This document shows, piece after piece, positions 10,775 to 20,102 of a stretch of DNA of 64,000 nt (position 1 is the stretch's first letter; each line of letters opens with the position of its first letter). Origin of the DNA: an uncultured Collinsella sp. (GTDB lineage Bacteria > Actinomycetota > Coriobacteriia > Coriobacteriales > Coriobacteriaceae); contig CAUBOH010000013.1 of NCBI GenBank assembly GCA_958437495.1, positions 1 through 64,000 on the forward strand. The letters are read 5' to 3'. The notes under the pieces are model-generated. The model did not search any database. It was not told the DNA's origin and saw nothing but the letters and a program-made list of their open reading frames with translations. The position numbers and the translations under genes are program-made.

Positions 10775-12190
10775 TTAGCCGTAGATGCGCTGAGGCTGTT
10801 CTTCGCCCTTTACGGAGGCTTCGGTCACGATGACCTTGGAAACGCCCTCCTCGCTGGGAAGGTCGAACATCGTTTGCTGCAGCACGTCCTCGCAGATGGA
10901 GCGCAGGCCGCGGGCGCCGGTCTTGCGAGCGAGCGCCATACGGGCGATCTCGTGCAGGGCGGCGTCCTCAAACTCAAGCTCAACGTCCTCGAGCTGGAAC
11001 ATCTTGCGGTACTGGCGCACCACGGCGTTCTTGGGCTCGGTCAGGATCGACACAAGGTCGTCCTCGTCAAGCGCCTGCGTCTGGGTGACGACGGGCGTTC
11101 GTCCCACAAACTCCGGGATCATGCCAAAGGCGTTGAGGTCCTGCGGGAGCACCTGACGCAGCAGGTCGTTCTCGTCGACCGAGGTGGGGCCGGCGATCTC
11201 GGAGTTAAAGCCCACGCCCTTGTTGCCCACGCGGTCGGCGATGATCTTGTCCAAGCCCACAAAGGCACCACCGCAGATGAACAGGATGTTGGTCGTGTCG
11301 ATCTGCAGCAGCTCCTGCTGGGGGTGCTTGCGGCCGCCGGTGGGCGGAACGCTTGCCACCGTGCCCTCAAGGATCTTCAGCAGAGCCTGCTGAACGCCCT
11401 CGCCCGAAACATCACGGGTGATGGAGAGGTTCTCGGCCTTGCGGGCAATCTTGTCAATCTCATCGACATAGATGATGCCCACCTGAGCGCGCTCGATGTC
11501 GCCATCGGCGGCGTTGATGAGCTTGAGCAGGATGTTCTCCACGTCCTCGCCCACGTAACCGGCCTCGGTGAGCGCGGTGGCGTCGGCAATGGCAAACGGC
11601 ACCTCGAGTATGCGCGCGAGCGTCTGGGCCAGCAGGGTCTTACCGGTACCGGTGGGACCGAGCAGCAGAATATTGGACTTGGCGAGCTCCACCTCGTCCA
11701 TATCATCGTCGAGCTGGCCGTCCATACCGCCAGCCTCGTCAAAGGCCGAAAGCGCAGCGCCGCCCTCGATCACGCGGCGATAGTGGTTGTACACGGCAAC
11801 CGACATGGCGCGCTTGGCGTCTTCCTGGCCCATGACATATGCCGAAAGCTCGTCATAGATCTCGTGCGGCGTCGGCACATGCGTAATGACCTGGCGGGCG
11901 TCGTCCTCCAGCTCAAAACCCTCGGCCTCAGGATCTACAGCAGGCTGACCGGCAGCCTGGCCGTGGTCGTTGAGGAAGCCCGGCAGCTTGCCGTTGCGAG
12001 CGGCGTCCATAAAGTCCGAAGCCAGCGACTCCTCAAGAATCTCGGAGCAAGCGGCAACGCACTCGTCGCAGATAAAGATGTTGGTCGGGCCCTTCACCAG
12101 GCGGCGAACCTGACCCTGCTCTTTTCCACAGAAGGAGCAGCGGATGGGGTTGCCGTTCTCGTCGAAGCCGTCCTGCATGTTACCGGCCAT
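10775..12190 (-). CDS. clpX: ATP-dependent Clp protease ATP-binding subunit ClpX
   Basis: A 471-residue AAA+ unfoldase that recognises tagged proteins and feeds them to ClpP. The N-terminal zinc-binding domain has Cys18, 21, 41 and 44. Walker A GPTGTGKT is at about residues 178-185, followed by Walker B (VDEIDK) and a C-terminal ClpB-D2-type small domain. Relative to E. coli ClpX it carries an acidic insertion between the zinc domain and the AAA+ module. The ATG at 12190 lies one base after the clpP stop, with GAAGGAC upstream, so clpP and clpX form one operon ending at the terminator at 10713-10751. Confidence 0.97.
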   Translation of the reverse strand: MAGNMQDGFDENGNPIRCSFCGKEQGQVRRLVKGPTNIFICDECVAACSEILEESLASDFMDAARNGKLPGFLNDHGQAAGQPAVDPEAEGFELEDDARQVITHVPTPHEIYDELSAYVMGQEDAKRAMSVAVYNHYRRVIEGGAALSAFDEAGGMDGQLDDDMDEVELAKSNILLLGPTGTGKTLLAQTLARILEVPFAIADATALTEAGYVGEDVENILLKLINAADGDIERAQVGIIYVDEIDKIARKAENLSITRDVSGEGVQQALLKILEGTVASVPPTGGRKHPQQELLQIDTTNILFICGGAFVGLDKIIADRVGNKGVGFNSEIAGPTSVDENDLLRQVLPQDLNAFGMIPEFVGRTPVVTQTQALDEDDLVSILTEPKNAVVRQYRKMFQLEDVELEFEDAALHEIARMALARKTGARGLRSICEDVLQQTMFDLPSEEGVSKVIVTEASVKGEEQPQRIYG

Positions 12191-12191
12191 C

Positions 12192-12812
12192 CTAGGCGTC
12201 CTTCGCGGCGAGGTCGCGCGAGGTGACAATGCGGTCGATCAGACCGTAGTCGAGGGCCTCGGCAGCAGTGAGGTAGTTGTCGCGCTCGGTATCGGCCTGG
12301 ACCTTCTCGATAGGCTGGCCCGATGCGTCGGACAGAATCTGGTTGAGCTCGCGACGGGTCTTCTTGATCTCCTCGGCCACGATCTCAATCTCGGTCTGCT
12401 GGCCCTGCGCACCGCCGCTGGGCTGATGAATCATGACCTTGGAGTGCGGCAGGCAGAAGCGCTTGCCCTTGGCGCCGGCCGAAAGCAGCACGGCGGCCAT
12501 GGACGCGGCCATACCGACGCAGATGGTGGAGACCTGCGGCTTGATGAAGTTCATGGTGTCCAGAATCGCCAGGCCGGAGTAAACCTCGCCGCCGGGCGAA
12601 TTGATGTAGAGCGAGATATCCTTCTCGGCATCCTGGCTCTCAAGATGCAGCAGCTGGGCAACGACCAGGTTGGCGCTGACGGAGTTGATCTCCTCGCCCA
12701 AGAAGATGATGCGGTCGTTGAGCAGGCGCGAATAGATATCGTAGCTGCGCTCGCCGCGCGGCGTCTGCTCGATAACGTATGGCACGAGGGCGGAATCGAA
12801 CTTAGCGATCAT
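12192..12812 (-). CDS. clpP: ATP-dependent Clp protease proteolytic subunit ClpP
   Basis: A 206-residue serine peptidase that forms the double-heptamer proteolytic chamber used with ClpX. The catalytic triad is visible: Ser104 (GMAASMA), His129 (MIHQPSG) and Asp178 (TERDNY). The ATG at 12812 is preferred because GGAG lies 6 bases upstream; the ATG at 12824 would add four residues and is the alternative. It is followed directly by clpX. A hairpin with T-run at 12850-12898 separates it from the trigger factor gene, so clpPX probably starts from its own promoter. Confidence 0.96.
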   Translation of the reverse strand: MIAKFDSALVPYVIEQTPRGERSYDIYSRLLNDRIIFLGEEINSVSANLVVAQLLHLESQDAEKDISLYINSPGGEVYSGLAILDTMNFIKPQVSTICVGMAASMAAVLLSAGAKGKRFCLPHSKVMIHQPSGGAQGQQTEIEIVAEEIKKTRRELNQILSDASGQPIEKVQADTERDNYLTAAEALDYGLIDRIVTSRDLAAKDA

Positions 12813-12849
12813 ACGCATCTCCATTTCTCTTACGGACCAATAGTGGTTC

Positions 12850-12898
12850 TAGATAAACGTACGGTGCCCGCATGCTATGCATTGGCTGGCACCGTACG
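12850..12898 (-). terminator. Terminator between tig and clpP
   Basis: CGTACGGTGCC (12858-12868) is complementary to GGCACCGTACG (12888-12898). On the minus strand it is followed by TTTATCT. It would end the tig transcript, whose stop codon is at 12975. Confidence 0.7.
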
Positions 12899-12974
12899 AA
12901 GCAACCGGATAACCGGTGTATAACTTTACCCCATCACGGGCACATGCATGCGCTCGCGGGCAAGGTGGCGAGAA

Positions 12975-14273
12975 TTACTCGGCGTCCTTGGCGGTCTCGT
13001 CGACCTCGGTCACCTTGGCGTTCTCGACCAGGTGGTCGACGGCCTTGGAGCGACGAATGGACTCGCGGACAGCAGGCATACGGCCATCGGCGATAAACTC
13101 GGCCTTGGAAGCCTCGACGTCCTTGACGCCAGCCTTCTCGAACTCGGCGTTGACGTCGTCCTCGGTGACCTCGATCTTGAGCTCACGGGCGAGGGCGTCG
13201 AGCGCCAGGGACTCGCGGGCAACGTCGTTGGCCTGCTTGTGCAGGTCGCCGACGAACTGCTCCATGGTCAGGCCGGAAGCCGGCAGCCAGGTGTCGAGAG
13301 TCATGCCGCGGGCAGCGAGGTTGGACAGGAAGTTCTGGCCAAGCTCCTCAAAGACGGACTGCTCGTAGTCGGCGTCCATCTCGTCGAGCTGCAGACGCTC
13401 GGCGAGAGCGGCGACGCAACGGTTCTCCTTCTCGGCCGGGAGGCGGGAAGCCTTGTCCTGCTCGATCTCGAGCTTGATGGCGTCGCGCATAGCGTCGATG
13501 CTGTCGAAGCCAAAGTCGGACTTGACGAGCTCGTCGGTGAGCTCCGGGGTGTTGCGGACCTTGATGCCCTTGACGGTGACCTCGACGGTGTGGGTCTCGG
13601 CCTCCTCGCCCTCCTCAACCTCATCGGTCCAGGTGACGGACTTGACCTCGTCAACGTTGGCGCCGATCAGGGCCTCGTTGAACTCCTTGGGATTGCTGTC
13701 GCTACCGGCGATGAGCATGCGGCCCTCGGCGGCGAAGTTGTCGGCGTTCTCGACGGCCTTGAGGTCGACGGTCACATAGTCGTCAGCCTCGACGGCGCGA
13801 CCCTCGACGTCCTCGAAGGTGGCACGGTAGTTGAGGAGCATCTCGACCTGGTTGTTGATCTCGGACTCGGTGACCTCCGCGGGAGGCATCTCGATCTCGA
13901 CGGCGTCGAAGGAGGAGAGCTCGGCAGCAGGACGCAGGGAGAACTCGACGGTGTAGGTGTAGTCCTCGTGATCCTTGGCGAGGTCGAGCTCCTTGTAGTC
14001 ACCGTTCTTGGTGGGGACGATGTCCAGCTCGTTGAGGACGGCGGGCTCGTTGGCGGCGATCAGGTCGTTGGTGGCCTGAGCGAGGGTAGCCTCGGCGCCA
14101 AGAGCGGAGTCGATGACCGGACGGGGAGCCTTACCGGCACGGAAGCCCGGGAAGCGGTACTTCTTGGCGGTGTCCTTGTAGGCCTTCTTGATCGCGGCGT
14201 CGACGTCGGCGGCCGGGATGGTGACCGTAGCGGTGAGCTTGGCGTCCTTGACGTCAGAAGCGGTGATGTTCAA
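12975..14273 (-). CDS. tig: Trigger factor (ribosome-associated chaperone and prolyl isomerase)
   Basis: A 432-residue chaperone that binds the ribosome exit tunnel and nascent chains. The N-terminal ribosome-binding domain contains the GFRAGKAP signature (about residues 41-48). An FKBP-like isomerase domain and the helical C-terminal arms follow, and the tail is acidic. The start is uncertain. AGGAGG sits 6 bases before TTG at 14273 and 3 bases before GTG at 14276; the ATG at 14288 lies upstream of that site. The TTG start also gives the best N-terminal match to E. coli Tig length. It is first in the order tig-clpP-clpX. Confidence 0.93.
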   Translation of the reverse strand: MNITASDVKDAKLTATVTIPAADVDAAIKKAYKDTAKKYRFPGFRAGKAPRPVIDSALGAEATLAQATNDLIAANEPAVLNELDIVPTKNGDYKELDLAKDHEDYTYTVEFSLRPAAELSSFDAVEIEMPPAEVTESEINNQVEMLLNYRATFEDVEGRAVEADDYVTVDLKAVENADNFAAEGRMLIAGSDSNPKEFNEALIGANVDEVKSVTWTDEVEEGEEAETHTVEVTVKGIKVRNTPELTDELVKSDFGFDSIDAMRDAIKLEIEQDKASRLPAEKENRCVAALAERLQLDEMDADYEQSVFEELGQNFLSNLAARGMTLDTWLPASGLTMEQFVGDLHKQANDVARESLALDALARELKIEVTEDDVNAEFEKAGVKDVEASKAEFIADGRMPAVRESIRRSKAVDHLVENAKVTEVDETAKDAE

Positions 14274-14364
14274 CACGTTCCTCCTCATACTGCCCAGCTT
14301 ATCTGAGGTGCTGGTACCTTTATGCAACAAAGTGTCGCGACGGCCAGGGCCGACGCAAATGCGT

Positions 14365-14448
14365 TGGTGCGGGCGAAAGGACTCGAACCTTCACGGGAAT
14401 CCCACCAGAACCTAAATCTGGCGCGTCTACCAATTCCGCCACGCCCGC
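14365..14448 (-). tRNA. tRNA-Leu (anticodon UAG)
   Basis: The minus strand folds as a class II tRNA. The acceptor GCGGGCG pairs with CGCCCGC, the anticodon loop TTTAGGT carries TAG (reads CUA), the long variable arm GGGATTCCC is present, and the T loop is GGTTCGAGTCC. The CCA end is encoded. Confidence 0.95.
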
Positions 14449-14534
14449 ATGAGCGCACAGATTAGGAATGATAGCAGATACGAACGGCAAGCGCACGCAC
14501 ACCTTTTACAAGCTCACGACCTCACCACGAGTGC

Positions 14535-14564
14535 AAAAGGCGGGACGAGTTTCCCCGCCCCGCC
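14535..14564 (-). terminator. Terminator of the molybdenum hydroxylase operon
   Basis: On the minus strand GGCGGG pairs with CCCGCC and is followed by TTTTGC, 25 bases after the hydroxylase stop codon at 14589. Confidence 0.75.
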
Positions 14565-14588
14565 AATTACGACTTGTTCGCCGACCCG

Positions 14589-17420
14589 CTACTCCCCCAG
14601 CAGGGCCTTCTCGGGCGTGATGGGCAGCGAGCGAACCTGATGTCCGGTGGCGTGCGCCACGGCCGAGGCCACGGCGGCGAGCGGCGTGTTGATGACGACC
14701 TCGCCGATCGACTTGGCGCCAAACGGGCCCGTCGGCTCGTAGCTCGGCTCAAAGGCCACGCGAATGCTGCCGATATCCAGGCGCGTGGGCAGCTTGTAAC
14801 TCATAAAGTTGCCGGTGCGTAGGCGACCGCGGTCGTCATGCTCGACGATCTCGTAGAGCGCGTGGCCGATACCCTGGGCAATGCCGCCCTCGGCCTGAAC
14901 GCGTGCGAGCGCCTCGTTGATCACGGTGCCGCAGTCCACAGCCGCCGCGTAGTCCACCACAGTCACCTTGCCGGTGGCCTTGTCGACCTCGACCTCGGCA
15001 ATGCCGGCCATAAACGGCGGAGGCGAAACGGGCAGGCAGGCAGAGGCATGCGAGGTGAGCGCGTCGCCGCCCGCGATGTTCTTGACGCACAGGTTGGCAA
15101 AGTCGCGCAGCGTGAGGTAGCGGTTCTGCTCGCGCGCGGCACGCTCGTCGGACAGGCGCACGTACTGGCCGTCGAAGACCACGTCGGCGGCGTCCACGTC
15201 CCACATCTGGGCGGCCTTGGCGCAAATCTTCTCGCGCAGCTCGGTCGCGGCGTTCTTGGCAGCCAGGCCCGTCACGTACGTGCCCGAGCTCGCGTACGAG
15301 CCGGCGTCGAACGGCGATACGTCGGTGTCCACGCCGCGCACCACGATCAGCGAGCTTTCAACGCCCAGTTCCTCGGCGGCAATCTGCGCCAGGATCGTAT
15401 CGACGCCCATGCCGTTGTCGGTGGCGCCGGTGCCGATGGTAATGAAGCCATCCTCTTCCAGGCGCATGTCGATGCCGCCGATATCCACGTTGGAAATGCC
15501 CGAGCCCTGCATGGTGAGCGCACAGCCCAGAGCACGCACGCGGTCGCCCAGGTCGACGGCCAGCGGCTTGTCGCGCCAACCGATCATGTCCATCGCGCGC
15601 AGCAGGCAGCGGTCGAGCGCGCAGGCGTTGAGCTTCTCGTTGTAGTACTGCGGCATGATCTCGCCCTCGCGCACGATGTTCTTAAGGCGCAGGTCGGCGG
15701 GGTCCATGTGCAGCATGTCGGCGAGCTCGTTGACGGCGCTCTCCACGGCAAACTGGCCCTGGGTGGCACCGTAGCCGCGATACGCGCCGCCGCGGTTGGT
15801 ATTGGTGTAGACGGCGTCCCAGCTAAAGCGGCTCGCCTTCACATGGTTGTAGATGGGCAGGCTCTTGTGGCCCGAAAGGCCGATCGTCGTGGTAGCGTGC
15901 TCGCCGTACGCACCGGCGTTGGACAGCGTGTGCAGGTCGATGGCCGTGATGGTGCCGTCGTTCATGGCGCCCAACTTAACGGTCATCTGCATCTGGTGGC
16001 GCGAGTTGCCCGCGGTGATGGTCTCCTCGCGGGTGTAGCAGCAATAGCTCGGACGGCCGGTCTGCTGGGTCACGAACGCCACGAAGATCTCGCAGCAACC
16101 CGTCTGCTTGGAGCCAAAGCCGCCGCCGATGCGCGGTTTAATAACCTGCACCTGCGACTGCGGAATGTCGAGCGACTGCGCGACCATGCGACGCACGTGG
16201 AAGGGCACCTGCGTAGAGGTGGTCACCGAGATGCGCCCGAACGCGTCGGTCGTCGCGAAGGCTCGGAAGGTCTCCATGGGCGCGGTCTGCGTGGCCTGGC
16301 TGGTGTAGGTGCGGGTGAAGACGATGTCGCTCTGGGCGAAGGCCTCGTCCAAGTCGCCAAAATCGCTGGTACCGCTGCACACCAGGTTGCGCGAGACATC
16401 GCCGCCCTGCGGGAACATAAAGGTCACGTCGCCTTCGGGGTGGACCACGATGTCGTTATCGAGCGCCTGGGTAAAGTCGAGCAGCGGCTCGAGCACCTCA
16501 TAGTCGACCTTAATGAGCTTGAGCGCCTTGTCGGCAGCCTCCTCGGTCTCGGCGGCGACGATCACCACCTCCTCGTTTTGATAGCGCACGAGGTTCTCGA
16601 GGATCAGGCGGTCGTAGGGACTCGGCTGCGGATAGCTCTGACCGGCGATGGTAAAGCGGCGCTGGGGCACGTCCTCGTAGGTGTAGACGCCCACGACGCC
16701 GGGCACCTTCAGGGCGCGCGACGTATCGATGGAGCGAATCTTGGCGCGGGCATAGGGGCTGCGCTTGAGCTTAACGATGAGCGCGCCGGCGGGCACCATA
16801 TCGCCCGTGTAGACGGGACGGCCCTCGAGCAGGGCCTTCGAATCCTTCTTGGGCTGCTTGTGGGTGATCTGCTTGTAGGAGACGCCGTCAGAGCTGGTGT
16901 CGTTAATCGGCAGCTCGGGCATCTCAAAGCCCACCTGCACGCCAGATTCGTTGAGGAAGCGAACGATGGCGCGCAGCTGGCTCTCGTAGCCGCTGCAACG
17001 GCAGAGGTTGCCGGCGAGCTGGCGCGAGAGCTCCTCGCGCGTGGCGACGAGGCTCGGATCCTCCTTGGCGGCGCGGGCGAGCGCCAGCACGTTCATGATG
17101 AGGCCGGGGGCGCAAAAACCGCACTGCTCGGCGCCCTCGGCAGCCATCGCGCGGGCGAGCGCCTCGGACTCGGCCTTGAGACCCTCGAGCGTGGTGATGG
17201 TGTGGCCCTCGACGCGGACGGCGGGAACCGAGCAGCTCAGCACCGGATCGCCGTCGAGCCACACCGTGCACAGGCCGCAGTTGGTGGTCTCGCAGGCGCA
17301 GCGCACCGACGCGCAGCCCTGCTCGCGCAACAGCGCAAAGAGCATGGTGTCGGGGGCAATCTGAACCTTGACCTTGCGGCCGTTGAGTGTAAAGGAAAGA
17401 TCGATGAGTTTGGCAGCCAT
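14589..17420 (-). CDS. XdhD-like molybdenum hydroxylase, [2Fe-2S] and Mo domains fused (probable selenium-dependent type)
   Basis: A 943-residue xanthine-dehydrogenase-family enzyme in which the two-cluster [2Fe-2S] domain is fused to the molybdopterin subunit. The plant-type cluster uses Cys43, 48, 51 and 63; the second uses Cys100, 103, 140 and 142. The Mo domain follows from about residue 190, with GGGFGSKQ, GAYRGYG and, near the end, GAKSIGE, whose Glu (about 907) is the catalytic base. This fused form is that of E. coli XdhD and the selenium-dependent xanthine dehydrogenase family, which hydroxylate purines or related heterocycles. It overlaps the FAD subunit gene by one base (TAATG). 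The substrate and selenium requirement are inferred from family and neighbours. Confidence 0.88.
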   Translation of the reverse strand: MAAKLIDLSFTLNGRKVKVQIAPDTMLFALLREQGCASVRCACETTNCGLCTVWLDGDPVLSCSVPAVRVEGHTITTLEGLKAESEALARAMAAEGAEQCGFCAPGLIMNVLALARAAKEDPSLVATREELSRQLAGNLCRCSGYESQLRAIVRFLNESGVQVGFEMPELPINDTSSDGVSYKQITHKQPKKDSKALLEGRPVYTGDMVPAGALIVKLKRSPYARAKIRSIDTSRALKVPGVVGVYTYEDVPQRRFTIAGQSYPQPSPYDRLILENLVRYQNEEVVIVAAETEEAADKALKLIKVDYEVLEPLLDFTQALDNDIVVHPEGDVTFMFPQGGDVSRNLVCSGTSDFGDLDEAFAQSDIVFTRTYTSQATQTAPMETFRAFATTDAFGRISVTTSTQVPFHVRRMVAQSLDIPQSQVQVIKPRIGGGFGSKQTGCCEIFVAFVTQQTGRPSYCCYTREETITAGNSRHQMQMTVKLGAMNDGTITAIDLHTLSNAGAYGEHATTTIGLSGHKSLPIYNHVKASRFSWDAVYTNTNRGGAYRGYGATQGQFAVESAVNELADMLHMDPADLRLKNIVREGEIMPQYYNEKLNACALDRCLLRAMDMIGWRDKPLAVDLGDRVRALGCALTMQGSGISNVDIGGIDMRLEEDGFITIGTGATDNGMGVDTILAQIAAEELGVESSLIVVRGVDTDVSPFDAGSYASSGTYVTGLAAKNAATELREKICAKAAQMWDVDAADVVFDGQYVRLSDERAAREQNRYLTLRDFANLCVKNIAGGDALTSHASACLPVSPPPFMAGIAEVEVDKATGKVTVVDYAAAVDCGTVINEALARVQAEGGIAQGIGHALYEIVEHDDRGRLRTGNFMSYKLPTRLDIGSIRVAFEPSYEPTGPFGAKSIGEVVINTPLAAVASAVAHATGHQVRSLPITPEKALLGE

Positions 17421-18334
17421 TAGCGCACCTCGCTAGAATCGACGCCGGGCACGCGGCGGCAGGAATACTCGTCCGTGGCAAACTTAGGAATCTGCACGCC
17501 CTCGAGCTCGTGGGCAAGCGCGGCCGAAAGCTCGATGCCGGCGGCGCGACGCACAGCCTGGACGGCAAGCGGGGCCGAGATGCGACGGCGGTACTCGGCC
17601 GAGCCCCACAGGTTGGTGCCGTAGCTCAGCGCACGCACGGATGCGGCCAGGGCGCGAAGCTCGTCCTCGGAAGGATGCTCGTTGGTAAGGCCGCACGCCT
17701 CGCCCTGCAGCAGGGTCGCGCGCAGCGGGCGGGCGCCCACGGTGACATGCCAGGAGCCGTCCCACCAGGCGGCGGTGACGTTTAAGGAGGGGAAGTCGGT
17801 CGCGGCCTTACGCACGGCCTCGTAGCTCGCACGGTAGTCGTGCTTAACGACCACGACGTGCTCGATCACGTCGCGCACGTAGCCCATGTCCACGAACTCC
17901 GCGAGCGGCACGCGGCCGGCGCCCGTCAGCTCAACATAGGAATCGAGCGCGAGGAAGGCGGAAAGAACGTCCGAGAAGCCAAAGCGGCCATAGATGCTGC
18001 CGCCCACCGTGGCGGTATTGCGCAGCTGCACGCCAACGATGTCGTGGACGGCGAACTCAAAGACATTGTTGACAAGCGCGTTGAGCCCGGCATGGCGCTC
18101 GAGCTGGCGCAGGGTGCACATGGCACCGATGCGAAACTCGGTCTCGGTCTCCTCGATCTGATCGAGTCCGCAGGCCGAAAGGTCAATCGCCGTCGCCACG
18201 CGACGCGAACCCAGGCGCATCCAGATGCCGCCGCCCACAATCTTGTTGTTGCGGTTCTTCTGCAAGAGCTCATAGGCTTCGGCCGCGTTTCCAACACGGA
18301 CGTAGGTACCGAACTTGAGCACGTTCTCCCCCAT
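17420..18334 (-). CDS. FAD-binding subunit of molybdenum hydroxylase
   Basis: A 304-residue protein of the CO-dehydrogenase/xanthine-dehydrogenase medium-subunit family, which carries electrons from the iron-sulfur centres to NAD or another acceptor through FAD. The FAD-binding motifs are visible as VGGGIWMRLG (about residues 33-42) and TVGGSIYGRF (about 112-121). The C-terminal third is the CO_deh_flav_C domain. It is read before, and translationally coupled to, the fused [2Fe-2S]/Mo gene, so the pair forms a two-gene operon. The start is ATG at 18334; a GTG four codons later with GGGGGAG close by is possible. It resembles the YgfM-type subunits found beside selenium-linked hydroxylases. Confidence 0.88.
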   Translation of the reverse strand: MGENVLKFGTYVRVGNAAEAYELLQKNRNNKIVGGGIWMRLGSRRVATAIDLSACGLDQIEETETEFRIGAMCTLRQLERHAGLNALVNNVFEFAVHDIVGVQLRNTATVGGSIYGRFGFSDVLSAFLALDSYVELTGAGRVPLAEFVDMGYVRDVIEHVVVVKHDYRASYEAVRKAATDFPSLNVTAAWWDGSWHVTVGARPLRATLLQGEACGLTNEHPSEDELRALAASVRALSYGTNLWGSAEYRRRISAPLAVQAVRRAAGIELSAALAHELEGVQIPKFATDEYSCRRVPGVDSSEVR

Positions 18335-18429
18335 CTCTTCACTTGTCCAGTACCTTTAAGTGTACCAAACGAGGGCGCACAGCTCGTGTCGGGACAAAAT
18401 GAACCGTTTTCCTCCGTCGCATGCGGATC

Positions 18430-18465
18430 AAAAAAGGCTCCCAGCCATGATGACTGGGAGCCTTC
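18430..18465 (-). terminator. Terminator of gdhA
   Basis: GGCTCCCAG and CTGGGAGCC pair, and the minus strand continues with a run of T. It lies 25 bases after the gdhA stop codon. Confidence 0.92.
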
Positions 18466-18489
18466 TGCGATGCTATATCAAGCGAAGAT

Positions 18490-19845
18490 TTAGCAGACGC
18501 CCTGGGCGAGCATGGCATCGGCGACCTTCAGGAAGCCGGCGATGTTGGCACCCATGACGAAGTTGCCCTCCTCGCCGTACTTCTTGGCGGTGTCGTCCAC
18601 GTTGTGGAACATGCCGCGCATGAGCTGCTCGAGCTTGCCGTCGACCTCCTCGAAGGTCCAGGACAGGTGCTCGGCGTTCTGGCTCATCTCCAGGCCGGAC
18701 ACGAGCACGCCGCCGGCGTTGGCAGCCTTACCGGGCATAAAGGCGACGCCGTTCTCCTGGAAGTAGGTCGTGGCCTCGATGGTCGTGGGCATGTTCGCGC
18801 CCTCGCCGACCACCTTGCAGCCGTTGGCGACGAGCGCCTGGGCGTCCTCGAGCAGCAGCGTGTTCTCGCGAGCGCAGGGCAGCGCGATGTCGCAGGGCAG
18901 CTGCCACACGCCACGGCCGTCACCCTCGTGCCACGTGGCATTGGGCTTCTCGTCGACGTACATGGCGAGCGTGACGCCCTTGTCGTGGCCGGAGCGCTTC
19001 TTGTTGTAGACATGCTCGAGCACGGTGTAGTCGATGCCGTCAGGATCCTCGACCCAGCCATGGGTGTCGGAGCAGGCCAGCACCTTGCCGCCGAGCTGGG
19101 AGACCTTCTGGACCGCGTAGATGGCGACGTTACCGGAGCCGTGAACGACGACGTTCTTGCCCTCGAAGGAGTCGCCGCGGCTCTTGAGGTACTCGTCCAC
19201 AAAGTAGACCAGACCGTAGCCGGTGGCCTCGGTACGGGCGAGCGAGCCGCCAAAGGAGAGACCCTTGCCGGTAAGGACGCCGGTCCACTCGTTGGTCAGG
19301 CGCTTGTACTGACCGAACAGGTAGGCAACCTCGCGGCCGCCAACGCCCAGGTCGCCGGCGGGAACGTCGGTGTTGGGGCCAATGTGGCGATAGAGCTCGG
19401 TCATGAAGGACTGGCAGAAGTGCATGATCTCGTTGTTGGACTTGCCCTTGGGGTCAAAGTCGGAGCCGCCCTTGCCGCCGCCCATGGGAAGGGTGGTCAG
19501 GCTGTTCTTGAGGATCTGCTCCAGGCCCAGGAACTTAAGCATGCCCAGGGTGACCGTCGGGTTAAAGCGCAGGCCGCCCTTGTAGGGTCCAATGGCAGAG
19601 TTGAACTCGACGCGGTAGCCGCGGTTGACCTGAACCTTGCCCTGGTCGTCGACCCAGGGGACACGGAACATAACGATGCGCTCGGGCTCGACGAGGCGCT
19701 CAAGCAGGGCGGCCTCCTCGTACTCGGGATGGGCGTCGAGCGCCGGCTGGATGGTGCCGAGGATCTCGGTCGCGGCCTGGATGAACTCAGGCTGCTCGGG
19801 ATAGCGGGCCTTGAGCTCGTCGAGAACTTTCTGCGTGTAGCTCAT
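18490..19845 (-). CDS. gdhA: Glutamate dehydrogenase (NADP-type, hexameric)
   Basis: A 451-residue enzyme that interconverts 2-oxoglutarate plus ammonia and glutamate; in anaerobes of this kind it mainly assimilates ammonia. The substrate-binding region contains GPYKGGLRF, the catalytic lysine segment PMGGGKGG and PAGDLGVGGRE. The C-terminal Rossmann domain has VVVHGSGNVA. The length of about 450 residues is that of the NADP-dependent bacterial hexamer. The ATG at 19845 follows GGAGGA; the longer frame upstream is not needed. It is a single-gene unit with its own terminator. An imperfect hairpin (GCGGCG around 19880-19910) lies in the leader. Confidence 0.95.
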   Translation of the reverse strand: MSYTQKVLDELKARYPEQPEFIQAATEILGTIQPALDAHPEYEEAALLERLVEPERIVMFRVPWVDDQGKVQVNRGYRVEFNSAIGPYKGGLRFNPTVTLGMLKFLGLEQILKNSLTTLPMGGGKGGSDFDPKGKSNNEIMHFCQSFMTELYRHIGPNTDVPAGDLGVGGREVAYLFGQYKRLTNEWTGVLTGKGLSFGGSLARTEATGYGLVYFVDEYLKSRGDSFEGKNVVVHGSGNVAIYAVQKVSQLGGKVLACSDTHGWVEDPDGIDYTVLEHVYNKKRSGHDKGVTLAMYVDEKPNATWHEGDGRGVWQLPCDIALPCARENTLLLEDAQALVANGCKVVGEGANMPTTIEATTYFQENGVAFMPGKAANAGGVLVSGLEMSQNAEHLSWTFEEVDGKLEQLMRGMFHNVDDTAKKYGEEGNFVMGANIAGFLKVADAMLAQGVC

Positions 19846-20059
19846 GCTTCCTCCAATTGACGGAAAAGAAAGGTGTCGTTCGCGGCGACCCATGCGCCGC
19901 GAGCTTTATCGAGTATGGATAATATCGCACTGTTGCGGGAAAGTTTCGCATAAGCAGACGAGCAGATGTTTCGTTTTGATTACGATGCAGGTAGAGGCGT
20001 TTTTGAATGCCTGACGAACAAATCGCGTGTTTCGAAGCTGTTTCGTCCACGTGTTCCAA

Positions 20060-20094
20060 ACCACCACATTGAGGACAGGCACCTTTGTGGTGGT
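20060..20094 (-). terminator. Weak hairpin after the first DUF3343 gene
   Basis: ACCACCACA and TGTGGTGGT are complementary 9-bp arms, 9 bases after the stop at 20103. Only a short T-stretch follows on the minus strand, so its terminator activity is uncertain. Confidence 0.45.
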
Positions 20095-20102
20095 GCTGGA
20101 GG

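Noticed and set aside
14838..17423. 861-codon open frame on the plus strand opposite the molybdenum hydroxylase
   Set aside because: It is exactly antisense to a gene with clear motifs, has composition typical of a GC-rich shadow frame and no family features.
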